Shown: positions 1 through 7,244 of the stretch, in pieces
Numbering within the stretch: position 1 is the first letter of the stretch
Layout of the letters: each line of letters begins with the position of its first letter
Assembly: GCA_949743895.1 (NCBI GenBank)
Contig: CATJUX010000039.1
Span: forward strand, 1-16,183
From: JANFXS01 sp022791155
Lineage (GTDB): Bacteria; Bacillota; Clostridia; Lachnospirales; Anaerotignaceae
DNA: 16,183 nt
Direction: 5' to 3'
The notes under the pieces: generated by a model
Database searches by the model: none
The model's input: the letters and a program-made list of their open reading frames with translations, nothing else
Told to the model about the DNA's origin: nothing
Position numbers and translations under genes: made by a program

Positions 1-2574
1 ATTTTTGGCTTTCAAATACATCTTTGCCATTTCATATATAACATTTCCATATTCATCACTACCAGGCCCAAATTCCTGTCTATATATTTCAGCACATTTG
101 ACATAAAGAGACTCTGCAACGCTATATTTCTTCAATTCAATATCAATCTTTGCCATTTTAAGGATTATGTCAGCAAACTCTTTTGTCTCGCCTTCACCAT
201 CAAGCAAAAATTTTGACGCTCTTTCCATACACGCAAGAGCCTCTTTTTTATTTTTAGCTTTCTTATACAAAAGCGAAAGCTTCAAAGAATCATGGCACAA
301 ATTTTTATAGTCATCACTTTGGCATCTTGAATTTATGCTTAAATTCATATTTGATATAGCACTGTCTATGTTTCCTGCTTTTTCATCAATATAAGAAATG
401 CATTTTGTTATATTTGAAAATTGAATATTGTCTGTTTCAAAATTTTTCTCCATAAAACTTTTGGCATTTGACAAATGCGAGTATGCTTTTTCAAAATCTT
501 TTTTGTTGAAATAGCATAAACCTATACCTGCCTCTTTCATTGGATAATTTTTGGTTTCCTTGCTTCCACTGGCTTTCATAAAATATACATATGCCTTGTC
601 AATTTGCTTTTCTCTTAAAAATGCATTTCCCATAAATATTGATATTTCATCCATTGAACGGCTTGTGTTTCCAAGAATAACAAATTCCATTTCAATGGCT
701 TTAACAATGAGTTTTTCTCCTTCTGCAATTTTGCCTGCTTCAATGAAAAGTTTGCCCTCAGCCTTAATTACATCAGCATATTGCAAACTGCATTCTCCAT
801 ATTTTGACAAAATGATTTCTTTTATCTTTTTCAATGTTTCAAACGCCTTTTCACTGTCTCCTGTTTTAACATATAGGTATGCATATTCAAGCATAAAATA
901 AATTCTTTCATCACTGCTTTTGCAGCCTGAAAGTTCAAGCGCTTTCAAAAAATGTTCAAGAGCCTGCTTATACCGCTCAGCTTCACTGCAGCGTCTGCAA
1001 AGTTCAACTCTTGCCGCTCTCAAGCCATCAACGGTGTCTTTAAAATCAATATTATCTTCTCCTATGGTCACTCTTTGAATTTCCATTGCAAACTCAAAGT
1101 TGCTTATGGCATTTTCAAGTTTTCCGCATTCAATTTCCATCATGGCAGTATAGTACAATCCACGTGCATAACGTGGGTGACTTCTTCCATAAATCTGTTT
1201 TCTTATGGCCAATGCATCATACATGTTGTCAACAGCTTCACTAAAATATTTTTTGCTTTTGTTTGCTTCAGCCATATAATGAAGGTTTTCAACACATGCC
1301 ATGCTTTTTCCTTTCTCAAACTTTCTTCTTAAATTCAAAGCCTCTTTGAAATATTCAAGCGCCAAATCGGTTTTATTTTCTTTTAGATGCATTTTTCCCA
1401 AAGAAATCAGAATGCCTGAATACGAAATATCATTTTCTCCAACAATTTGTTTTCTTATTATTCTTGCCTCATCATACTTTTCGAAGGCCATTTCAAAATT
1501 ACCTTTTTCACTATATGCATGTCCGAGACTTTCCAAACTTATAGTATAACTCAGTGTATGTTCTCCTATATTATGTCCTTTCAGTTCCAAAGATTCTAAA
1601 ATATATTTTTCGCCTTCATCATATTGATTCATTTTTATGTAGTCAATGCCTATGTTGTTTAAGCAGTCAGCATAAAATTGGTGTTCCTCACCAACAAGAT
1701 TTTTCAATATTGACAAAATTTCTTTATGTGTTGAAACAGCTCTATCATAATCCTTCTTTTTTATAAACACATTGGCCAAGGCATTAAGATTTGTGATATA
1801 ATCTAAATGAGTTTTTTCAAGAATATTTTCTCTTGCTTCAATTGCTCTTTTGAAATATACTATGGCTTGATCATACATTTTCGCTTTGTTACAAACTTCA
1901 GCAGCTTCAAGCACAATTGACAAGTAGTAGAAGTTGTCCTCACCATTCATCATTTTTATTATTTCAATGGCTTTTCCATAGTTAGATATAGCTTTTTTGA
2001 ACATTCCTTTGACTGAAAGAACCCTCGCACACCCACACAGTATATCGGCGTAATCAATTTTTGAAAAATCTGGATTTTTATCAGCAAGCTTCAAAGCTTT
2101 ATCAAAATTTTCCAATGCCTTTTCATAGTTTTTTGTGTCTTCATAGGCATTAGCCAAGTTATATCTTCCTATTATGCAGTCTGTATGAGTTTGCGGAAGT
2201 TTGTTTTCTCTTATTCTCAAAGATTTTTTATGCAAGGCCAATGCCTCGCTATGCCTTCCTTCAAAACTTATTGAAACAGCCATATTGCTTATTGTGTCAG
2301 CATATGACAAATCATTTTCCCCCAAAATGCGGCTTCTTATTTCAGCAGCATCTTTATATAAGTTTATAGCTTTTGAATGAGCCATTACATCGTCATAGAC
2401 AATTGCAACATTGTTGACATCATTGGCATATTCAAGGCTATAAATATCTTTGTTTTCTTTATATAAGTTTATTATATCATTGCCAAGCTTCAAAGCCTCC
2501 ATAAATTCACAATCGTTATAAGCATTAAAAAATTCTGTTCTAATCCTAACTATTTCTCCCATATAATGAGCCAT
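1..2574 (-). CDS. Large tetratricopeptide-repeat protein (kinesin-light-chain-like TPRs), 3' end outside window
   Basis: An uninterrupted leftward reading frame of 858 codons runs off the left edge, so the C-terminus is unseen. The ATG at 2572-2574 has a good ribosome binding site (GGGAGG, about 7 bases upstream) and follows the recX stop by 24 bases. The protein is made of helical TPR units with the usual A/Y/A spacing (for example YEKALENFDKALKL near residues 150-163). Many units carry a G-E-N/D...Y-A-D linker as in kinesin light chains (residues 85-93, 295-303, 593-601). The linker Tyr or its equivalent recurs every 42 residues from 91 to 511; the register then slips by 4 and is looser to the end. 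I see no signal peptide, membrane segment or enzymatic motif in the visible part, so a cytoplasmic protein-binding scaffold is inferred. An effector domain could lie beyond the edge. The partner and biological role are unknown. Position after recX suggests co-transcription, not a proven recombination role. Confidence 0.85.
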   Translation of the reverse strand, partial: MAHYMGEIVRIRTEFFNAYNDCEFMEALKLGNDIINLYKENKDIYSLEYANDVNNVAIVYDDVMAHSKAINLYKDAAEIRSRILGENDLSYADTISNMAVSISFEGRHSEALALHKKSLRIRENKLPQTHTDCIIGRYNLANAYEDTKNYEKALENFDKALKLADKNPDFSKIDYADILCGCARVLSVKGMFKKAISNYGKAIEIIKMMNGEDNFYYLSIVLEAAEVCNKAKMYDQAIVYFKRAIEARENILEKTHLDYITNLNALANVFIKKKDYDRAVSTHKEILSILKNLVGEEHQFYADCLNNIGIDYIKMNQYDEGEKYILESLELKGHNIGEHTLSYTISLESLGHAYSEKGNFEMAFEKYDEARIIRKQIVGENDISYSGILISLGKMHLKENKTDLALEYFKEALNLRRKFEKGKSMACVENLHYMAEANKSKKYFSEAVDNMYDALAIRKQIYGRSHPRYARGLYYTAMMEIECGKLENAISNFEFAMEIQRVTIGEDNIDFKDTVDGLRAARVELCRRCSEAERYKQALEHFLKALELSGCKSSDERIYFMLEYAYLYVKTGDSEKAFETLKKIKEIILSKYGECSLQYADVIKAEGKLFIEAGKIAEGEKLIVKAIEMEFVILGNTSRSMDEISIFMGNAFLREKQIDKAYVYFMKASGSKETKNYPMKEAGIGLCYFNKKDFEKAYSHLSNAKSFMEKNFETDNIQFSNITKCISYIDEKAGNIDSAISNMNLSINSRCQSDDYKNLCHDSLKLSLLYKKAKNKKEALACMERASKFLLDGEGETKEFADIILKMAKIDIELKKYSVAESLYVKCAEIYRQEFGPGSDEYGNVIYEMAKMYLKAKN

Positions 2575-2598
2575 TTTAACCTCCCGGGCCATATGTTG

Positions 2599-3237
2599 TC
2601 AACACATATCTATGTCTTCAACTTTAATATCCATTTTCGAAAAAACTTCTTTTATTATATCATAACAATAGCCTTTTCTCAGTAGAAATTCTTGGAGTTT
2701 GCGTTTTTCCTTAAAAGAGATCTCTTTCCGGCCTTTAAGTTTTTTCTCTAAAAGCATTTCTGCCTGCTGAACTTCATCAGGATTTTCGGCGTTCAACGCT
2801 TCATTGATGACATCTTCACCAACACCGAATTCCCTTAATTTACATCGTATAACATAGCTGCCTTTGGGGTTTAATTTTGAACATTGCCTTATATACGCAC
2901 AGGCATATTCAAAATCGTTCACATAGTTATATTTTTTCAAAAACTCTATAACTCTATTAATAATTGCCAAATCATAGCCGCTTGAATTTAATCTCTTTTC
3001 AACTTCTTTTTCAGTGCGCATTTTATAACCAATATATTTGAGAGATTCATTTTGTGCTTTTATATATACAACTGTGTTTTTTATATATTCATATTTTTCT
3101 TCAGAAATTTCATTTCCTTCTTTAATTCCAAAAAAATAAATGTCCTCTATGATAAGAGAAAATGCAAACTGGTTGTCAACAAAAATATTATATATATGTT
3201 TATTCTTTTTCTGCTGTTCTACAGATGTAACTAACAT
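2599..3237 (-). CDS. recX: Regulatory protein RecX
   Basis: The 212-residue product matches the RecX family, small all-helical proteins that bind RecA filaments and modulate recombinase and coprotease activity. Family features visible are the helical-repeat segments: the R-T-E-K-E-V-E-K-R-L pattern near residues 74-83, the F-L-K-K-Y-N-Y-V-N-D-F-E-Y-A stretch near 99-112 with its Y-V-N-D turn, and a C-terminal Q-E-F-L-L-R-K-G-Y-C-Y-D-I-I segment. The length is within the family range. ATG at 3235-3237 is preceded by a GAGG ribosome binding site. It lies just downstream of recA on the same strand, the classic arrangement, with a terminator hairpin between them, so expression probably comes from readthrough of recA transcripts. 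The TPR gene follows after 24 bases. Confidence 0.93.
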   Translation of the reverse strand: MLVTSVEQQKKNKHIYNIFVDNQFAFSLIIEDIYFFGIKEGNEISEEKYEYIKNTVVYIKAQNESLKYIGYKMRTEKEVEKRLNSSGYDLAIINRVIEFLKKYNYVNDFEYACAYIRQCSKLNPKGSYVIRCKLREFGVGEDVINEALNAENPDEVQQAEMLLEKKLKGRKEISFKEKRKLQEFLLRKGYCYDIIKEVFSKMDIKVEDIDMC

Positions 3238-3272
3238 AACAACGCCTCAAGTTTCAATATTGTAAAATAAAA

Positions 3273-3297
3273 TGCCCGAAAACAAAGTATTCGGGCA
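3273..3297 (-). terminator. Intrinsic terminator hairpin between recA and recX
   Basis: On the minus strand an 8-bp perfect stem (TGCCCGAA / TTCGGGCA) with a 9-base loop is followed directly by TTTTATTTTA. It starts 11 bases after the recA stop codon and ends 35 bases before the recX start. GC-rich stem plus T-rich tail is the standard rho-independent form. Because recX has no obvious promoter of its own in the short gap, partial readthrough is the likely way recX is expressed (inference). Confidence 0.85.
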
Positions 3298-3308
3298 ATC
3301 TAAATGTG

Positions 3309-4508
3309 TCAATCTTCCTGTTCAACAGACAGTTCTTCTGCTTCAATGTCAGCAGATTCGTCAAACTCATTTGGAAATTCCTCAATAAGTTCTTTGTCTG
3401 TTGCCTTTTTGCTTCTTTGTTTTCTTGGCTTTTCAACAATTTCTTCAACAGTTTCACAGCTTTCATATTCTTCATCAGATGTGAAACCAAAATATTCACG
3501 AACTTTTGCATCTATTTCCCGGGCAATATCATCATTTTCATATATAAACTGTTTGGCACTTTCGCGCCCCTGACCAATTCTTATTTCACCATAAGAATAC
3601 CACGAACCACTTTTCTTAACTATTCCAATGTCAGAAGCCAAATCAATGAGGTCGCCCTCTTTTGATATTCCTTTTCCATACATAATGTCAAATTCTGCTG
3701 TTTTGAAAGGAGGAGCTATTTTGTTTTTTGAGATTTTGGCTTTTGTTCTGCTTCCTATGATTTCATCGCCCTGTTTTATGGCATCGCCTTTTCTGATTTC
3801 AATTCTAACTGATGAATAGAATTTAAGCGCTCTGCCTCCAGTTGTTGTTTCTGGATTGCCATATGCAATGCCAATTTTTTCTCTCAGCTGATTGATAAAT
3901 ATAACAGTGCAGTTTGTTTTTCCAATGACACCTGTAAGTTTTCTCAACGCTTGGCTCATAAGCCGTGCTTGCAAACCAACATGGCTGTCGCCCATTTCTC
4001 CTTCAATTTCAGCACGTGGAACAAGTGCTGCAACTGAGTCAACAATAACAATATCAATGGCGCCACTTCTCACCATTGTTTCTGTGATCTCCAGTGCTTC
4101 TTCTCCGTCACTTGGCTGTGATATGTAAAGGTTATTTATGTCAACTCCAAGAGCTTTTGCATACATTGGGTCTAAAGCGTGTTCGGCATCAACAAATCCG
4201 GCTATTCCGCCTCTTTTTTGAATCTCCGCAACCATGTGAAGTGCAACTGTTGTTTTTCCAGAAGATTCGGGGCCATATATTTCCACAACCCTTCCTTTTG
4301 GTATGCCGCCGGCACCAAGAGCTATGTCAAGACTGAGCGAACCTGTGGGTGTGACTTCAACATTCATTTTGTTGCTCTCATCACCAAGCTTCATGATGGC
4401 GCCATCACCAAACTTTTTTTCAATATATCCAAGTGCTGCCTCAAGAGCTTTTTCTCTATTGTCAAACTGCTTATCAAAATCTTTTTTAGAACCTTTTTTA
4501 TCTGCCAT
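3309..4508 (-). CDS. recA: Recombinase RecA
   Basis: RecA is the DNA-dependent ATPase that polymerises on single-stranded DNA, drives strand exchange and stimulates LexA self-cleavage. The 399-residue product has all core elements: Walker A G-P-E-S-S-G-K-T at residues 79-86, the catalytic Glu region D-A-E-H at 107-110, Walker B I-V-I-V-D-S at 153-158, and the L2 loop G-N-P-E-T-T-T-G-G-R at 217-226. The reading frame could begin seven codons upstream, but the ATG at 4506-4508 is preferred: GGAGG lies just upstream of it, inside the longer version, and the N-terminus M-A-D-K-K is normal for the family. The tail from about residue 345 is longer than in many RecAs (B. subtilis has about 347 residues in total), with a basic patch K-P-R-K-Q-R-S-K-K at 360-368 and a strongly acidic end. 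A promoter lies in the end of the upstream permease gene. Confidence 0.98.
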   Translation of the reverse strand: MADKKGSKKDFDKQFDNREKALEAALGYIEKKFGDGAIMKLGDESNKMNVEVTPTGSLSLDIALGAGGIPKGRVVEIYGPESSGKTTVALHMVAEIQKRGGIAGFVDAEHALDPMYAKALGVDINNLYISQPSDGEEALEITETMVRSGAIDIVIVDSVAALVPRAEIEGEMGDSHVGLQARLMSQALRKLTGVIGKTNCTVIFINQLREKIGIAYGNPETTTGGRALKFYSSVRIEIRKGDAIKQGDEIIGSRTKAKISKNKIAPPFKTAEFDIMYGKGISKEGDLIDLASDIGIVKKSGSWYSYGEIRIGQGRESAKQFIYENDDIAREIDAKVREYFGFTSDEEYESCETVEEIVEKPRKQRSKKATDKELIEEFPNEFDESADIEAEELSVEQED

Positions 4509-4544
4509 ATTGTCCTCCAGTCTAAACAAAACTTATTGTTATAT

Positions 4545-4573
4545 ATTGTAAACTATCTATGTATTTTCGTCAA
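4545..4573 (-). promoter_or_regulatory. Sigma-A-type promoter for recA, inside the 3' end of the permease gene
   Basis: On the minus strand TTGACG (4568-4573) and TACAAT (4545-4550) are separated by exactly 17 bases; each matches the consensus at five of six positions. Transcription would start near 4538, giving a leader of about 30 bases before the recA ATG with its GGAGG site. No GAAC-N4-GTTC LexA operator is visible in or just after the promoter; the nearest thing is a weak AAC-N5-GTT. Promoter function is inferred from sequence alone. Confidence 0.65.
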
Positions 4574-5449
4574 TAATTTATCGAAAGTGACAAATGAAAT
4601 TTTAGGTTTACACTCTGCAATTACAACTGCCATAAATATCATTGTTCCTCCCAAAACCAAGCGAAGCCCCAAACTTTCGCCATAAAATATTCCTGAGAAA
4701 ACCGCGGCAAAAACCGACTCTGAAGTTATTATTATAGAAGTTTTGCTCGGCGATGTTGTTTTTTGTCCAATGCTTTGAAAAAGAAAATATAAAGAAGTTG
4801 AAAACAGCCCTGCAATTATCATCATTGAAATATCAAACATTGAAGGAATTTTAAGCTGTTCTCCTTTTAACAGTGAAAACATTGATGAAAGAACAAAAAC
4901 AGAAATAATTTCAACGATAGTCAATCTTTTGGGATCACAATTTTTGACATATCTGTCCATTGTAACAATTTGAACAGCAAAAAATATGGCAGCTCCAAAG
5001 GAGAGGAACGCACCCATATTTATTTCAAGTCTGTCAGTGAGCGAAATAAACGCAACACCAATAACAGCCATCACAGCGCCGCAAAACACATATTTATCAG
5101 GAGGTTTTTTGAATATAATCCAGACTATAAATGGCACAATTACAGCCGTTGTGCATGACAAAAAGGCGCTTATTGACGGCGTTGTGCGTTTCAAGCCCTC
5201 CATAAGCACAAAAAACAACATGAACAAAAGTGTGCCCAAAATTACGCCGCCTTTAAGTTCTTCGCGAGTGATTTTTTTCAATTCCTTAATATAAAACAGG
5301 CACATTGCCACCATAGCTATTGCATATCTCAACAATATGCATTGTGTAGATGTGTAACCAGAATCAAGCAAATTTTTCATTGCTATAAATCCAACTCCTC
5401 CCATGGCAGCTGCACTTATAAGCAAAAATGTCCCCTTTCTCTCATTCAT
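4553..5449 (-). CDS. EamA/DMT-family membrane transporter
   Basis: This 298-residue protein is almost entirely hydrophobic segments, consistent with about ten transmembrane helices in two repeated EamA halves (drug/metabolite transporter superfamily, RhaT/YdcZ-like permeases). Typical features are the N-terminal A-A-A-M-G-G-V-G-F-I-A-M-K helix, the family-like L-L-R-Y-A-I-A-M end of helix 2, the E-G-L-K-R-T-T-P-S-I-S-A-F stretch ending the third or fourth helix, and in the second half Q-K-T-T-S-P-S-K-T-S-I-I-I followed by E-S-V-F-A-A. The substrate cannot be predicted; amino acids, nucleosides or drugs are all possible for this family. Its ATG overlaps the cinA stop by four bases (ATGA) and has GGAGATG upstream, so the two are probably translationally coupled. 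Its own 3' end carries the recA promoter. Confidence 0.88.
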   Translation of the reverse strand: MNERKGTFLLISAAAMGGVGFIAMKNLLDSGYTSTQCILLRYAIAMVAMCLFYIKELKKITREELKGGVILGTLLFMLFFVLMEGLKRTTPSISAFLSCTTAVIVPFIVWIIFKKPPDKYVFCGAVMAVIGVAFISLTDRLEINMGAFLSFGAAIFFAVQIVTMDRYVKNCDPKRLTIVEIISVFVLSSMFSLLKGEQLKIPSMFDISMMIIAGLFSTSLYFLFQSIGQKTTSPSKTSIIITSESVFAAVFSGIFYGESLGLRLVLGGTMIFMAVVIAECKPKISFVTFDKLLTKIHR

Positions 5450-6693
5450 ATTGATTCATCTCCAGACAAAATTGTGCGACGAACCCAATCAAAAATGGCA
5501 TCAGCAGTTTTGTCCCTTATTCGTTCTCTGTTTCCAACCATATGAAGTTCTTTTGTTTTAACCTTTCCTTTGTAATACATGCCTATAAAAACCGTTCCGA
5601 CAGGCTTTTCAGCAGTTCCGCCGTCAGGCCCGGCAATGCCTGTTGTTGAAAGGCCCATGTCAGCCCCTGTTGCTTTTGCTATTCCTTCAGCCATTTCTGC
5701 TGCTGTCTCATGGCTTACAGCTCCATATTTTTCAAGAGTCTCTTTTTTGACTGAAAGACGACGCATTTTGGCATCGTTGCTATATGTCACATCACCCTCC
5801 AAAAATATTTTTGATATTTTTGGAATATCGGTGAATTTTGAACAAACTACCCCTCCTGTGCAGCTTTCACTGACGGCAACTGTTATGTTTTTGTCCATAA
5901 GCAGTTTGCATGTGACTTCGCTTATTGTTGTGTCTCCTTCTGCATAAATTTCAATTCCAAAGCGGTTGTATATTTCATTGGCAACAGGGTCTATTATTTT
6001 GTTGGCTTCGTCAACGTTTTTGGCCTTTGCCGTGAGTTTCACAACAGCCTCAAATTTTTTGACATATGTTGCTATGGTTGGGTTTGTCTGATTGTCTATG
6101 AGATCTAAAAGCCGGCTTTCAGCTTCGCTTTCGCCAATTTTCGACAGTCTCAAAATCCTTGACACAAATGTATATTCCTGTTTTGCCGCAAGAAATGGCT
6201 CTGCATATTCTTCAAACATTGGCATCAGTTCGCGCGGCGGGCCTGGAAGCATTATAAGAATTTTATTTCCATCTTCCATAATAATTCCGGGAGCTGTTCC
6301 ATTTTTGTTATACATAACAATTGAGCCTTCTGGCACTCTTGCCTGTTTCATATTGTTGTCAGTCATGTTTCGGTTTAATTTTGAAAAAAACTCTTTGAGC
6401 ATATCAACAGCCTTTTTGTCATATACAAAATTTTTTCCAAAATATTTTGTGCATGTTTCTTTTGTCAAATCATCTTCAGTTGGCCCAAGGCCCCCTGAGG
6501 TTACAATCAAATCTGCCCTTGAAAATGCATTTGAAACAGCTTCGGAAAGTCTTTTTTCGTTGTCACCAACCACTGTTTGAAAATGCACATCAATCCCCAA
6601 AGCTGCCAGTTTTTTTGAAATATACTGCGCATTTGTGTTGACTATATCCCCAAGAAGAAGTTCTGTTCCAACAGCTAAAATTTCTGCTTTCAT
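5446..6693 (-). CDS. cinA: CinA: nicotinamide-nucleotide amidase / competence-damage-inducible protein
   Basis: This is a full-length two-domain CinA of 415 residues. The N-terminal MoCF-like domain (COG1058) shows G-T-E-L-L-L-G-D near 9-16, T-S-G-G-L-G-P-T-E-D-D at 65-75 and L-P-G-P-P-R-E-L at 149-156. The C-terminal PncC-type domain shows S-E-S-C-T-G-G at 275-281, with the catalytic Ser region, then V-T-Y-S-N near 302-306, G-A-V-S near 324-327, and T-G-I-A-G-P-D-G-G-T at 351-360. Known members hydrolyse nicotinamide mononucleotide (pyridine nucleotide salvage) and ADP-ribose; cinA is linked to recA and competence in several Firmicutes. An upstream ATG at 6706-6708 overlaps the pgsA stop, but the ATG at 6691-6693 has GAGGG at better spacing and gives the family-typical M-K-A-E-I-L start. 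The C-terminus overlaps the permease start. Confidence 0.96.
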   Translation of the reverse strand: MKAEILAVGTELLLGDIVNTNAQYISKKLAALGIDVHFQTVVGDNEKRLSEAVSNAFSRADLIVTSGGLGPTEDDLTKETCTKYFGKNFVYDKKAVDMLKEFFSKLNRNMTDNNMKQARVPEGSIVMYNKNGTAPGIIMEDGNKILIMLPGPPRELMPMFEEYAEPFLAAKQEYTFVSRILRLSKIGESEAESRLLDLIDNQTNPTIATYVKKFEAVVKLTAKAKNVDEANKIIDPVANEIYNRFGIEIYAEGDTTISEVTCKLLMDKNITVAVSESCTGGVVCSKFTDIPKISKIFLEGDVTYSNDAKMRRLSVKKETLEKYGAVSHETAAEMAEGIAKATGADMGLSTTGIAGPDGGTAEKPVGTVFIGMYYKGKVKTKELHMVGNRERIRDKTADAIFDWVRRTILSGDESI

Positions 6694-6704
6694 ATCAAAT
6701 TCCC

Positions 6705-7244
6705 TCATCCCTTTAGCACATTTATGTTTTTAATTATATAATCAATTCCTGAAACAACCGTCAATGTCGCTGCAATATATATGAGAACATCATTTATAAT
6801 GCTGCCTCTGGCTATGCCGCTTAACACAAAAACTATCATAATCATTTGGCTCACTGTTTTGGCTTTGCCCCACATGCTTGCGGCAATCACAAGGCCTGTT
6901 TCAACTGCAATCAGTCTGAATCCAGTTATTATGAATTCACGGCTTATTATAACTATGACCACCCAGCCCGCTATATCACCGAGTTCAACCATTGATATTA
7001 AAGCGGCGGCCACAAGAAGCTTATCAGCAAGGGGATCCATAAATTTTCCAAAATTTGTGACAAGATTATATTTTCTTGCTATATTTCCATCCAAATAGTC
7101 TGTGAATGATGCCACTATAAATATTGCTGATGCCACATATCTGTTTATAGGAGATGACAAAACATTGCTCAAAAGCGCAAGAAGGAAAATAGGAATCATT
7201 ATAACTCTTGCCAATGTCAGTTTGTTTGGCAAATTCATATTCAT
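6705..7244 (-). CDS. pgsA: CDP-diacylglycerol-glycerol-3-phosphate 3-phosphatidyltransferase
   Basis: The 179-residue membrane protein carries the complete CDP-alcohol phosphatidyltransferase motif: D49, D52-G53, A56-R57, G66, D70 and D74 with the canonical D-x2-D-G-x2-A-R-x8-G-x3-D-x3-D spacing. The surrounding N-P-L-like opening (L-P-N-K-L-T-L-A-R) and several hydrophobic helices fit PgsA, which makes phosphatidylglycerol phosphate, the committed step to phosphatidylglycerol and cardiolipin. The alternative, a different CDP-alcohol transferase, is less likely given length and position between rimO and cinA. The first ATG (7242-7244) overlaps the rimO stop (ATGA) and sits 7 bases after AGAGGTGG, so it is preferred over a second ATG two codons on. 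Confidence 0.94.
   Translation of the reverse strand: MNMNLPNKLTLARVIMIPIFLLALLSNVLSSPINRYVASAIFIVASFTDYLDGNIARKYNLVTNFGKFMDPLADKLLVAAALISMVELGDIAGWVVIVIISREFIITGFRLIAVETGLVIAASMWGKAKTVSQMIMIVFVLSGIARGSIINDVLIYIAATLTVVSGIDYIIKNINVLKG

Noticed and set aside
551..1766. Several rightward open frames of 70-126 codons opposite the TPR gene
   Set aside because: They lie antisense to a continuous 858-codon TPR frame, lack ribosome binding sites and have no recognisable protein features.
1..2574. The regular repeats considered as a DNA repeat or CRISPR array
   Set aside because: The 126-bp periodicity is only at protein level; the DNA copies are strongly diverged and no identical repeats with spacers occur.
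4509..4529. Upstream in-frame ATG giving a seven-residue longer RecA
   Set aside because: The ribosome binding site GGAGG would fall inside that extension, pointing to the ATG at 4506-4508.
4509..4552. AAC-N5-GTT upstream of recA considered as a LexA operator
   Set aside because: It lacks the G and C flanks and has the wrong internal spacing compared with GAAC-N4-GTTC.
3052..4685. Rightward and alternate-frame open frames over recX and recA, up to 168 codons
   Set aside because: All are shadows of recX, recA or the permease; the translated sequences are low-complexity and match no family.
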